From assembly GCA_964364745.1 (NCBI GenBank), contig CAYINJ010000006.1:1-31331 (forward strand): 31,331 nt of DNA. Direction: 5' to 3'. A program made the position numbers and the translations under genes. Numbering within the stretch: the stretch's first letter is position 1; every line of letters starts with the position of its first letter. Shown here one piece after another: positions 1 through 6,739 of this stretch. Under the pieces are notes generated by a model that searched no databases, was not told the DNA's origin, and saw only the letters and a list, made by a program, of their open reading frames with translations. This DNA comes from CAYINJ01 sp964364745. Its GTDB lineage: Bacteria; Patescibacteriota; Patescibacteriia; JACRDY01.

Positions 1-1
1 G

Positions 2-1159
2 TTTATTGGCCCGCTGCCGGTCAACGCGCTGGATGGCTTCACCCTGATATTTATTATTGCTTCGGCCATTAGGTGGTATTGGGGCAATCGCCAGCTGCCG
101 GCTAAGCCCTTCCAGTGGCTGGTCGCTGTCGTGGCCGTTGCCGCGACCATCGGAGTGATAGTGGCGCCGGACTTTTGGCTGGCGGTCGGTTTTTGGAAGA
201 GCTATTTTATTTTGCCACTGTTGATGTTTTTGGCCGTCAGTTATGAATTTCATCAACCCACCACTGTCCAGTGGGGGTTACGTGGACTCTGGCTGGCCGC
301 GCTCTATATTTCCCTGTTGGCCGTCGTTCAAAAATTGACTGGCGGTTACCTGGTGCCGACTGACTATTGGTTGGGCGGTGAGGGTGGGCGGGTGACCAGT
401 ATTTATAGTTATGCTAATGCCGTGGGGCTGTTTGTCGCGCCGATCGCGGTCTTAGCCGCCGGCTATGCCGGTTGGTTATTACACGCCTGGCGAAAGCATC
501 GCGACCGCTGGACGAATCAACAGTGGTTTGATCTGGTGTTGAGTGTGGCCACGGCGGTGTTAGGAGTGGCGGCGGTCTGGTGGGCGAAATCCGACGGTGC
601 GATCGTCGGCATCACGGCCGGCATCGTGGTGATGGGGCTGTATCATCAGAAAACCAGAATTGTGACCGCGATCGTCGTGGCGCTAGTGGCGATCGTGATC
701 TTCAGCGGCAACGTGCCAGCGGCCTGGCAACAGAAGGTGACCTTCACTGATTGGTCGGGCCAGGTGCGGTTGACCACTTGGCAAGAGACGAGGCAGTTAA
801 TCAAAGATCATTGGCTGCTCGGAGTCGGCCTCGGCGGCTACCCGAAAGCCCTAGTGGCTTATCATCAGGCCACGTACTTAGAAATTTTCTGGTATCCCCA
901 TAACTGGCTATTGAACTTCTGGGTCGAGTTGGGGTTATTGGGCGTGGTTGGCATGATTGGTGGGTTAGCGCAGGCGGTCGTGACGGCTTGGCGGCGGCGT
1001 TACTACGCCCCCTGGATTATCCCCGTCTTAGGAGCGCTGACGGTCATCGTCGTCCATGGGCTGGTGGACGTGCCTTACTTCAAGGGTGATTTAGCCATCC
1101 TGTGGTGGCTGTTGTTTGCCCTGTTGATTGCTCCGGCCCATTATCCTCATCAGTCATAA
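2..1159 (+). CDS. O-antigen ligase-like polytopic membrane protein (5' partial)
   Basis: The reading frame is open from base 2, so the true start lies before the window; the first internal ATG is at 131. The protein is almost entirely hydrophobic helices. A larger loop near the C-terminal third carries R-L-T-T-W, H-W-L-L-G-V-G-L-G-G-Y and P-H-N-W-L-L-N-F-W-V-E-L-G-L-L-G, the arrangement of Wzy_C/O-antigen ligase proteins. Members of that family join or polymerise lipid-linked oligosaccharides on the outer face of the cytoplasmic membrane. The sugar-transferase genes at 28-30.5 kb fit a surface polysaccharide role. The substrate cannot be read from sequence, and a polymerase versus a ligase cannot be told apart. 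Confidence 0.85.
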   Translation, partial: FIGPLPVNALDGFTLIFIIASAIRWYWGNRQLPAKPFQWLVAVVAVAATIGVIVAPDFWLAVGFWKSYFILPLLMFLAVSYEFHQPTTVQWGLRGLWLAALYISLLAVVQKLTGGYLVPTDYWLGGEGGRVTSIYSYANAVGLFVAPIAVLAAGYAGWLLHAWRKHRDRWTNQQWFDLVLSVATAVLGVAAVWWAKSDGAIVGITAGIVVMGLYHQKTRIVTAIVVALVAIVIFSGNVPAAWQQKVTFTDWSGQVRLTTWQETRQLIKDHWLLGVGLGGYPKALVAYHQATYLEIFWYPHNWLLNFWVELGLLGVVGMIGGLAQAVVTAWRRRYYAPWIIPVLGALTVIVVHGLVDVPYFKGDLAILWWLLFALLIAPAHYPHQS

Positions 1160-1168
1160 TTTTTTAAT

Positions 1169-1696
1169 ATGATTGGTCGTCGAGATCGCGCCGAATATCG
1201 GCCAACTAATGCCGGTGGCAATGGCGGTGGTCCCACCAGCCCCGAAAAGCTAATTGGTCCGGAAGAAATGTACGCGATGCTGCGAGAGTGGGTAGCGGGG
1301 ATTGATTCGCCCAAAGTCCGGCCGCTGTTTGAGCGCCAACTCAACCAGATTTGGGAGGGGTTGAACCGAGACGCGAAAGGCAAAGTGGTGGTCAATGACG
1401 CGGTCATGGCCCTGATCAATCTGCACTATGACTGGACTGTGGCCAACACTCGCCCAGAAGCGATAATCGCGATGGTTAAGCCGATAATATTGCAGCAGTT
1501 GCAACAGTATAGTCAGGAACTTCGATCGGCTAAGAAACAGCGCCAGGGCGAAGGTGTCGTCCCCGAACACCGGCGGATTTTTGAGCGGTACGTGGAGCTA
1601 TGTCGCGATTATCAAGTGGAGTTGGAAACAGCGGGACGCCGCAGTTGGGTGATTGACTTCTTGCGCGATGAGGGGTGGTTGCCAAAGCAAGATTAG
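1169..1696 (+). CDS. Hypothetical soluble protein, 175 aa
   Basis: I do not recognise the family. The first 25 residues are Gly/Arg/Pro-rich and probably disordered. The rest looks like amphipathic helices with a basic, glutamine-rich stretch (residues about 108-128). There is no signal peptide or membrane segment. It starts 9 nt after the stop of the Wzy-like gene and has no SD. A CATAAT hexamer at 1155-1160 lies exactly 8 nt before the ATG, the spacing seen at other apparently leaderless genes here, so it may be transcribed alone or read through from upstream. Confidence 0.7.
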   Translation: MIGRRDRAEYRPTNAGGNGGGPTSPEKLIGPEEMYAMLREWVAGIDSPKVRPLFERQLNQIWEGLNRDAKGKVVVNDAVMALINLHYDWTVANTRPEAIIAMVKPIILQQLQQYSQELRSAKKQRQGEGVVPEHRRIFERYVELCRDYQVELETAGRRSWVIDFLRDEGWLPKQD

Positions 1697-1725
1697 TGTG
1701 GTTTAATAGGGCACGATCATGGTCG

Positions 1726-1837
1726 TCCCCCGCATTCCGGAGGCGTGGCTGAGTGGTTGAAGGCGCCGCACTCGAAATGCGGTATATCCGCAAGGGTATC
1801 AGAGGTTCGAATCCTCTCGCCTCCGGAATGCGGGGGA
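1726..1837 (+). repeat. Inverted repeat extending the tRNA-Ser acceptor stem
   Basis: The 13 bases before the tRNA (1726-1738) are exactly complementary to the 13 bases 1825-1837. They continue the 7-bp acceptor stem into an uninterrupted 20-bp helix around the whole tRNA. In the precursor this would bury both processing sites in a duplex. It may also act as a transcription signal. Confidence 0.85.
1739..1825 (+). tRNA. tRNA-Ser (CGA anticodon)
   Basis: Acceptor arm GGAGGCG (1739-1745) pairs perfectly with CGCCTCC (1818-1824), followed by discriminator G at 1825. The anticodon stem CCGCA/TGCGG encloses CTCGAAA with anticodon CGA at 1773-1775. A long variable arm, as in type II tRNAs, precedes a T-arm of AGAGG-TTCGAAT-CCTCT (1801-1817). 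CCA is not encoded. An open frame running through this gene on the plus strand is not coding. Confidence 0.96.
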
Positions 1838-1855
1838 AGCTGGTTCATCAATATT

Positions 1856-2239
1856 ATGGATTTCGATTATACTCAAACAACAGCCAAAAATTTTGATTCC
1901 GCTGTAAAAAGTGTGGAAGAAGAAATTGCCAAAGCGGGCATGAAAGTTTTGTATGTTCACGATGTGCAGCAAAGCTTAGCAGCCAAAGGATTTGAGAGAG
2001 AGCCGTTTAAAATCATTGAATTTTGCAATGCCAAATACGCCAATGATTTCTTAAACGCCGATATTAAAATCGGACTGTGCCTGCCATGTAAAATCAATGT
2101 GTACACCCAAGACGGTCAAACATTTATTTCCGGCATGCGGCCAATAGTACTGACTTACTTTTTCCCGGACGCTGATTTGGGGGATAAACCCCAAGCCATC
2201 GATCGCCAGATCCGAGAAATCATTGATAATTCGAAGTGA
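1856..2239 (+). CDS. DUF302 family protein, 127 aa
   Basis: The sequence matches the DUF302 pattern: an N-terminal strand and helix, L-Y-V-H-D-V-Q near residue 30, F-K-I-I-E-F-C-N-A, then a central G-L-C-L-P-C-K-I-N-V-Y and a C-terminal helix. The family is small, cytoplasmic and without an established reaction. The ATG at 1856 is chosen because upstream codons in this frame lie inside the tRNA. Codon use is distinctly AT-rich (AAA, ATT, GAT) compared with the GC-rich neighbours, which suggests separate ancestry. The gene begins 30 nt after the tRNA, and no SD is visible. Confidence 0.8.
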   Translation: MDFDYTQTTAKNFDSAVKSVEEEIAKAGMKVLYVHDVQQSLAAKGFEREPFKIIEFCNAKYANDFLNADIKIGLCLPCKINVYTQDGQTFISGMRPIVLTYFFPDADLGDKPQAIDRQIREIIDNSK

Positions 2240-2373
2240 TATTTAAAAATCTTTTTGGCTGAACTCAAACGGGAATTACAAGAAACGGATATTATATAAA
2301 AAGTTGTCATGGCGAGCGTCACTTAGCCGGCCGGCAGGTAAGGGCAAAATAAGTTTTTTCATAAGATTTTTTC

Positions 2374-2400
2374 CAAGAAGCGGCCAGACGCCGCTTCTTG
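2374..2400. promoter_or_regulatory. Perfect 10-bp palindrome abutting -35 box (candidate operator)
   Basis: Arm CAAGAAGCGG (2374-2383), 7-nt spacer, arm CCGCTTCTTG (2391-2400). The last three bases are the TTG of the -35 box. No T-tract follows, so it is a poor terminator. The palindrome at 2981-3007 has the same arm length, the same spacer length, 8 of 10 identical half-site bases and the same overlap with its -35 box. Confidence 0.6.
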
Positions 2401-2426
2401 ACGTATTAGCCCAACTATGCTATGGT
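2398..2426 (+). promoter_or_regulatory. Sigma70-type promoter for the 2486 gene
   Basis: TTGACG (2398-2403), 17-nt spacer, TATGGT (2421-2426). Transcription would begin near 2433, giving a leader of about 53 nt before the SD-led start at 2486. Confidence 0.7.
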
Positions 2427-2485
2427 ATTGCAAGCGTAATAACGGCACGGTCGCACATTCCCAACTGACAGGAGGGCTGAAAGCC

Positions 2486-2845
2486 ATGGCGAAAAGTGTC
2501 AAAATCAACAGGAAGGAGCACAATCCCGGTCTGTACGACTCGGATACCGGAGCAAAGTGCAAAACCGAGAAGGTCGTGGACATCACCGAGGACTGCCCGA
2601 AGGCGAGCAGACAGCAACGAGCCGTCCTGCTCTTCACGCGAGCGAAGCGTGGGCGCATCGTCCAGATCGCCCGTCATGGCAAGGGTGAAGGCTACAGTGG
2701 TGTGTACATCCACTTCTTCGTGGACGAACTCGGCCGCGAGATGCGCGCCGCTCCACGCGACGACACCTTCGGCTCGACGGCAAATGAGCTCGGCCTCACG
2801 AAGCTGGCGCTCCGCGAGCTCATCGAGGCGCAGGCTCCCGCCTGA
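2486..2845 (+). CDS. Hypothetical small basic protein, 119 aa
   Basis: The start at 2486 is set by the SD site AGGAGGG at 2470-2476; an in-frame ATG at 2417 lies inside the promoter. The protein is cytoplasmic-looking with a Lys/Arg-rich N-terminus (M-A-K-S-V-K-I-N-R-K-E), a middle rich in charged residues and a C-terminal helix ending in Q-A-P-A. I do not recognise the family. It has its own strong promoter with a palindromic candidate operator and its own terminator, so it is probably monocistronic and regulated. Reverse-frame open frames over the same bases reflect the GC-rich codon pattern. Confidence 0.72.
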   Translation: MAKSVKINRKEHNPGLYDSDTGAKCKTEKVVDITEDCPKASRQQRAVLLFTRAKRGRIVQIARHGKGEGYSGVYIHFFVDELGREMRAAPRDDTFGSTANELGLTKLALRELIEAQAPA

Positions 2846-2872
2846 ACAACCGCCGAGCATCGTCTCGACATC

Positions 2873-2917
2873 AAGGGCCCCCCCATGAGAAATCGTGAGT
2901 GGGTCCTTTTACTTTTT
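2873..2917 (+). terminator. Probable rho-independent terminator after 2486 gene
   Basis: AAGGGCCC (2873-2880) pairs with GGGTCCTT (2901-2908) with one G-T pair across a 20-nt loop, followed by T-rich sequence. The long loop makes this weaker than the other terminators here. Confidence 0.5.
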
Positions 2918-2980
2918 GATTTATTTTTTTACTCATAAAATATACTGGATATTCGCTTGGTGAACTCTGCAGGATGTTCT

Positions 2981-3007
2981 CAATACGCGGCGACTTGCCG
3001 CGTATTG
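2981..3007. promoter_or_regulatory. Perfect 10-bp palindrome abutting -35 box (candidate operator)
   Basis: Arm CAATACGCGG (2981-2990), 7-nt spacer, arm CCGCGTATTG (2998-3007). Its final TTG is the start of the -35 box at 3005. The half-site resembles that at 2374 (shared pattern CAA-n-A-n-GCGG). A short ACTTTTAT follows, so a dual role as upstream terminator is possible. Confidence 0.6.
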
Positions 3008-3033
3008 ACTTTTATGGTGTAACGTGTTAGGTT
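3005..3033 (+). promoter_or_regulatory. Sigma70-type promoter for the 3111-4235 pair
   Basis: TTGACT (3005-3010), 17-nt spacer, TAGGTT (3028-3033). Expected transcription start is near 3040. The leader of about 70 nt holds a 6-bp hairpin (TCGCAC/GTGCGA, about 3065-3077). Confidence 0.6.
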
Positions 3034-3110
3034 GGAAACGTTGCTGAAGATCAGCAAACATCGTTCGCACGGTGCGACAATGAATGAACCTTGAAAGGAG
3101 AAGTTGTCAC

Positions 3111-3650
3111 ATGACGACGCAACACGTTGTCGCCGACGACGCCCTGGGCCAGATCAGTCGGAAAGTTTGGGAGTTGATGCGCCGGGTTCTCGAAGGATCG
3201 GTTGATCCCGAACGAACTCTGGCTCTGCTCCAACCAGCTCTCGAAGGCGTGCCGAAGTCGCGTGATGAAGGATTAAATCACGGCACGTATCTCCTGGAGT
3301 GTCGCTGGTCGTGGGATAAGTCCCACAGCGAGTTCGCCACGATCGGCCTGGAGAAATGCGACTCTGGCATCCCGTTCGAGGAGCTTCTCAATCCTTTCGT
3401 GCCGAGGGAAAAGAGGGCACCGCTCCTGGAGATGCTCAATCGGATCTACCAGGCGCAGATCCCCAGACACGGCGGGTGCAAGATGTTGAGACTCTACCGC
3501 GTCATCAGTACCCGATACTTCGGCTACAGTCCCGGCCTCGGCCTGGACGGCACGCTTGAGCAAGACGCGGTCGATGTCCATATCATCTTAAAACCGATTT
3601 GTGATTTCACCGGCCAAGGTGAGCCGATTCCCTGCAAAATCGGAAAGTAG
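3111..3650 (+). CDS. Hypothetical protein, 179 aa
   Basis: The start at 3111 is preferred because GAAAGGAG at 3093-3100 is well placed; an earlier in-frame ATG at 3084 lies upstream of that site. The protein has a helical N-terminal half (V-W-E-L-M-R-R-V-L) and a mixed C-terminal half with R-L-Y-R-V-I and I-I-L-K-P-I-C-D-F. There is no signal peptide or membrane segment. I cannot assign a family. It is first of an apparent two-gene operon with the gene at 3708, which has a near-identical SD context. The promoter carries a palindrome like that of the 2486 gene, suggesting shared control. Confidence 0.72.
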   Translation: MTTQHVVADDALGQISRKVWELMRRVLEGSVDPERTLALLQPALEGVPKSRDEGLNHGTYLLECRWSWDKSHSEFATIGLEKCDSGIPFEELLNPFVPREKRAPLLEMLNRIYQAQIPRHGGCKMLRLYRVISTRYFGYSPGLGLDGTLEQDAVDVHIILKPICDFTGQGEPIPCKIGK

Positions 3651-3707
3651 GGAGTAATCATGTTGAGATCAAGCAATGGCCAACCCGCCCCGAAAGGAGA
3701 AAGTCGC

Positions 3708-4235
3708 ATGGCCACCGCCCAACAGGTCGCAGCGTTAAAGTACCTCATCGCCGTTGCCCGGGATGGCAATGATTTGGTCAAGAGGATCTTGTTCTTTCTC
3801 CTCGACTCGTCCGACGGACTCACCGAAGCGGTATCAGTGGCCTTTTTTGAAGGCAAGAAAGGGTACACCAAGGAAGAAATCAGTGATGCCGCCCAGGCCC
3901 TGGCCGCGATGCAAAGCTGCAATTGCTCCACCCATTTGGATCAATTGATGCACCTCGTGGGAGAAAAGCCCCTCTTCTTCAGTGTCCACTATGGCCATTA
4001 CAATCGGGCCGGCGATTTCACCAGTGAAGGCATGTTTCCTGGCGAGATCAAAGAGCGCGCTCCCGGCCATGAACATGACCGGGACAATATGCCCCTGCGC
4101 TACACTTTCTGGATAGCGGAAAAAATGTATGGACATTCCGGGCAGGGTCATCCGTTGCTGACCCCGTCGCGGCGGAAACTCGCGGCCATCAATCTGAAGA
4201 AACCCGGCTTGTATCCGAAGTCCGAAGGAAATTAG
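3708..4235 (+). CDS. Hypothetical protein, 175 aa
   Basis: The ATG at 3708 follows GAAAGGAG (3692-3699); the alternative start at 3660 lies before that site. The N-terminal half is helical (A-T-A-Q-Q-V-A-A-L-K-Y-L-I-A-V-A) and includes F-F-E-G-K-K-G-Y-T-K-E-E-I, resembling a small helical or winged-helix unit, but this is only a guess. The C-terminal half has histidine-containing stretches (F-S-V-H-Y-G-H-Y-N, A-P-G-H-E-H-D-R-D), a possible metal-binding pattern. It is cotranscribed with 3111 (57-nt gap) and ends before a strong terminator. Confidence 0.7.
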   Translation: MATAQQVAALKYLIAVARDGNDLVKRILFFLLDSSDGLTEAVSVAFFEGKKGYTKEEISDAAQALAAMQSCNCSTHLDQLMHLVGEKPLFFSVHYGHYNRAGDFTSEGMFPGEIKERAPGHEHDRDNMPLRYTFWIAEKMYGHSGQGHPLLTPSRRKLAAINLKKPGLYPKSEGN

Positions 4236-4268
4236 GCCGGCAGTGAGCCAACATCAGTGACAATGAAC

Positions 4269-4300
4269 GGCGCCAGGACCAAACCCCTGGCGCCTTTTTT
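4269..4300 (+). terminator. Strong rho-independent terminator
   Basis: GGCGCCAGG (4269-4277) and CCTGGCGCC (4286-4294) form a perfect 9-bp stem with an 8-nt loop, followed by six T. It closes the 3111-4235 operon. Confidence 0.93.
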
Positions 4301-4336
4301 ATTTATTTTCCTACAGCTGCGCTCGGAGCCGGGACA

Positions 4337-4345
4337 TGATATACT
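4337..4345 (+). promoter_or_regulatory. Extended -10 promoter for the ynfA-like pair
   Basis: TGA-TATACT (TATACT at 4340-4345) is an extended -10 element. No good -35 is seen at 17 nt. The leader would be about 40 nt without an SD. Confidence 0.5.
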
Positions 4346-4393
4346 TTCACTTATATGACTATCGTGATTTGTGAACGCCCGAAATAAAATTCT

Positions 4394-4768
4394 ATGTTTT
4401 CCCGCCGCCACCAACTTACTCTGAAAACTGTCGGCTATTTCCTGCTGGCTGGCCTTTGTGAAATCGGCGGCGGGTATTTGATGTGGCTGTGGCGGCGCGA
4501 TGGCTGGTCGGTAATTGCCGGACTGGTCGGCGGGCTGATCTTATTTCTCTACGGCGTCATCCCCACGCGCCAACCCACGCACTTCCATCGCACCTACGCG
4601 GCTTATGGCGGCGTGTTTATTGTTTTGTCACTGCTGTGGGGCTGGGGCTTTGATGGCACCGCGCCGGATCGCTTTGACATCATCGGCGGAATCATCGCGC
4701 TGATCGGCGTGGCCGTTATTTTTTACTGGCCGCGTAAACACGAATCGATATGGTCACGGCTGTCGTAG
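4394..4768 (+). CDS. YnfA/UPF0060 family membrane protein (first of tandem pair)
   Basis: At 124 aa with four hydrophobic helices, it matches UPF0060/YnfA, distant relatives of small multidrug resistance (SMR) transporters. Helix 1 carries L-A-G-L-C-E-I-G-G-G-Y-L-M-W-L-W with the membrane-embedded glutamate typical of the fold. Helix 3 has R-T-Y-A-A-Y-G-G-V-F-I. The product would sit in the cytoplasmic membrane. The next gene is a paralogue overlapping its end by 19 bp, suggesting coupled expression and perhaps a heterodimer. The residues after about 115 (K-H-E-S-I-W-S-R-L-S) extend past the partner's end. The transported substrate is unknown. Confidence 0.88.
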   Translation: MFSRRHQLTLKTVGYFLLAGLCEIGGGYLMWLWRRDGWSVIAGLVGGLILFLYGVIPTRQPTHFHRTYAAYGGVFIVLSLLWGWGFDGTAPDRFDIIGGIIALIGVAVIFYWPRKHESIWSRLS

Positions 4769-5082
4769 TGTCACTGGCGTTGTTTCTGGCCGCCGCCATG
4801 CTGGAAATCGGCGGCGGATATTTGGTTTGGCTGTGGCTGCGAGAAAAGAAAGGCCTGGCGGTCGGTCTAGCCGGTGGCGTAGTGTTGTTTTGCTATGGCA
4901 TTTTACCCACCTTGCAGGCGGCCAGCTTTGGTCGGGTTTATGCGGCCTATGGCGGGATTTTTGTGGTCGCCTCAATTCTCTGGGGGCCATTAGTGGACAA
5001 GAAACAACCTGATCGAGCCGAAATCGTCGGCGCGTTGGTGACCTTGATTGGCGCAGTGGTGATCATGTACGCGCCACGGTGA
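4750..5082 (+). CDS. YnfA/UPF0060 family membrane protein (second of tandem pair)
   Basis: A 110-aa, four-helix protein with A-A-M-L-E-I-G-G-G-Y-L-V-W-L-W in helix 1, G-R-V-Y-A-A-Y-G-G-I-F in helix 3 and A-L-V-T-L-I-G-A-V-V-I-M-Y at the end. It is clearly paralogous to the product of 4394-4768. The ATG at 4750 lies inside the preceding gene, so translation is probably coupled. Paired SMR genes with overlapping ends often form obligate heterodimers with opposite insertion; that is family knowledge applied by analogy. No terminator is evident before the promoter at 5097. Confidence 0.88.
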   Translation: MVTAVVVSLALFLAAAMLEIGGGYLVWLWLREKKGLAVGLAGGVVLFCYGILPTLQAASFGRVYAAYGGIFVVASILWGPLVDKKQPDRAEIVGALVTLIGAVVIMYAPR

Positions 5083-5096
5083 TAGTAGCGCCGTTA

Positions 5097-5124
5097 TTGA
5101 CTTTTTGGTGTTATCTGGTAATGT
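5097..5124 (+). promoter_or_regulatory. Sigma70-type promoter for the 5156 gene
   Basis: TTGACT (5097-5102), 16-nt spacer, TAATGT (5119-5124) preceded by TG (TGG-TAATGT). Expected start of transcription is near 5131, about 25 nt before the 5156 start. Confidence 0.65.
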
Positions 5125-5155
5125 CCAGCCAGCACACCTCGGAGGAACATGAGAG

Positions 5156-5410
5156 ATGTTTGGATGGTTCCGAAAAATTAGCAACCTGTTTCGGAGGAAG
5201 ACCGTCATGATGTCGTATCCCCGAAACCTGTATCTGTCGACGGAAAGTGACAGCTACGTCATGGATAATATGACCTTCCGCAGCTGGTTTCCATACCTGG
5301 TGGCTGCATATCGCACGATGAAAAACCCTACCCTGATGGCGGCCGCCAAGGAAGGGCGGGTGATGATGGTCGTGGTCGTCCCCGGCACCAAGTCGGCCGC
5401 TCGGGCCTAA
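5156..5410 (+). CDS. Hypothetical small protein, 84 aa (or 67 aa from 5207)
   Basis: Two in-frame starts are possible. The ATG at 5156 is 10 nt after GGAGG (5141-5145). The ATG at 5207 is preceded by GGAGG (5193-5197) with 9-nt spacing, so a shorter 67-aa form is equally credible. The N-terminal 17 residues of the longer form are basic and amphipathic (F-G-W-F-R-K-I-S-N-L-F-R-R-K). The common part has Y-P-R-N-L-Y-L-S-T-E, a hydrophobic F-P-Y-L-V-A-A-Y segment and an M-M-V-V-V-V-P strand. I do not recognise the family. It is bracketed by its own promoter and terminator. Confidence 0.65.
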   Translation: MFGWFRKISNLFRRKTVMMSYPRNLYLSTESDSYVMDNMTFRSWFPYLVAAYRTMKNPTLMAAAKEGRVMMVVVVPGTKSAARA

Positions 5411-5433
5411 CCACCTTCCCGCAAGGTACCTAC

Positions 5434-5467
5434 TGCCGGCGTTTCACCAAACGCCGGCAGGTTTTTT
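5434..5467 (+). terminator. Strong rho-independent terminator
   Basis: TGCCGGCGTTT (5434-5444) pairs perfectly with AAACGCCGGCA (5449-5459) across a 4-nt loop. GG and six T follow. Confidence 0.94.
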
Positions 5468-5488
5468 CTCTATTTACCTAAACTGCGC

Positions 5489-5494
5489 TATAGT
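5489..5494 (+). promoter_or_regulatory. -10 element of apparently leaderless promoter (DEAD-box helicase)
   Basis: TATAGT at 5489-5494 ends exactly 8 nt before the ATG at 5503, so transcription would start at or within a base or two of the start codon. No SD is present. Confidence 0.6.
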
Positions 5495-5502
5495 ACTGGC
5501 AT

Positions 5503-6717
5503 ATGAATATCCCGACCGGCTTTAGCAACCTTGGCATTGATCCGAAAATCTTAGACATTTTAACCAAACTTGGCTTCATCACGCCCACGCCGATCCAGGC
5601 CAAGGCCATCCCCGTATTAGTCACTGGCCAAGACATCATTGGCATTGCCCAGACCGGCACCGGCAAAACCTTGGCCTTCGGCGTCCCATTAATCCAGTCC
5701 GCCAGGCCGGGCACGCAAAAACTGATCGTCTTGCCGACTCGCGAACTGGCGCTGCAAGTCCAAGAAGTATTGGTCAAGATTGCCAAGCCACTGGGAATCC
5801 ACTCGACGGTCATTATCGGTGGGGAATCGATGCAGAAGCAAATTCAAGAAATCCGCCGCCAGCCCCAGATCATCATTGGCACACCGGGCCGGATCGTTGA
5901 TCACTTGCAACAGCGGACCTTGCGCCTTGATCGCGTGACGGCCGTGGTGTTGGATGAAGCCGACCGGATGTTGGACATGGGTTTCGCCCCGCAGTTGCGC
6001 AAGATCATGGACGTATTGCCGGCTAAGCGCCAGACGATGTTGTTTTCGGCCACCATGCCCGAAGACATTGTTCGCATTGCTCGGACGTACATGCAGTTGC
6101 CGATCCGAGTCGAAATTGCCCAGCCAGGCACGCCGGCCGAACACATTACCCAAGAAGTGTTTTTCGTCGACAAACCGAACAAGGCCCTGTTGTTAGAAAA
6201 AATGCTGGTGCAGTATCCTGGTTCGGTCTTGTTGTTTTCCCGGACCAAACACGGCGCGCGCAAAATTGCGGCCATGATCCGTCGCTGGGGTCACGCCAGC
6301 GCCGAGATTCATGCCAACCGGACCCTGGCTCAACGCAAAGAAGCCCTGCAGGGATTTAAGACCGGCAAATACCGCATTTTAGTCGCCACCGACATTGCCG
6401 CGCGGGGCATCGATGTCAAAGACATTTCGCTGGTGTTAAACTATGACTTGCCGGATAATCCCTCTGACTACGTCCACCGTATCGGCCGGACTGGCCGCGC
6501 CGGCGAATCAGGTCACGCCATTACTTTTGCGACACCGGAACAACGCCGCGATGTCGAAGGCATTGAGAAATTAATCCGCGCTGTCTTACCGCGCAAAGCC
6601 CATCCCGATCTGCCACCAATCGTCATGCCGGCTGCACCGGTGGCCGGCGCGTCGCGGTCAGCCGGTCGCCGCCCGCCTCGCCGCTGGAACGGCGGTCGCC
6701 GACCGGGCCGGCGGTAA
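5503..6717 (+). CDS. DEAD-box ATP-dependent RNA helicase (RhlE-like)
   Basis: A 404-aa protein with the full motif set: Q motif around G-F-I-T-P-T-P-I-Q (24-32), Walker A A-Q-T-G-T-G-K-T (49-56), P-T-R-E-L-A (78-83), T-P-G-R (127-130), D-E-A-D (151-154), S-A-T (182-184), A-R-G-I-D (300-304) and H-R-I-G-R-T-G-R (325-332). It would unwind RNA duplexes using ATP in RNA turnover or ribosome assembly. The last 30 residues are an Arg/Gly/Pro-rich tail ending R-R-P-G-R-R, typical of RNA-binding tails in RhlE/CsdA-type helicases. Start at 5503 is supported by the -10 box 8 nt upstream. Confidence 0.96.
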   Translation: MNIPTGFSNLGIDPKILDILTKLGFITPTPIQAKAIPVLVTGQDIIGIAQTGTGKTLAFGVPLIQSARPGTQKLIVLPTRELALQVQEVLVKIAKPLGIHSTVIIGGESMQKQIQEIRRQPQIIIGTPGRIVDHLQQRTLRLDRVTAVVLDEADRMLDMGFAPQLRKIMDVLPAKRQTMLFSATMPEDIVRIARTYMQLPIRVEIAQPGTPAEHITQEVFFVDKPNKALLLEKMLVQYPGSVLLFSRTKHGARKIAAMIRRWGHASAEIHANRTLAQRKEALQGFKTGKYRILVATDIAARGIDVKDISLVLNYDLPDNPSDYVHRIGRTGRAGESGHAITFATPEQRRDVEGIEKLIRAVLPRKAHPDLPPIVMPAAPVAGASRSAGRRPPRRWNGGRRPGRR

Positions 6718-6739
6718 GTACGGACATAACCAACTTAAG

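Noticed and set aside
1745..1855. N-terminal extension of the DUF302 gene into tRNA-Ser
   Set aside because: The extra codons are the tRNA itself; ATG 1856 gives the full domain.
5149..5181. 10-codon upstream ORF ending TAG before the 5156 gene
   Set aside because: Its ATG is only 3 nt from the SD, too close for efficient initiation.
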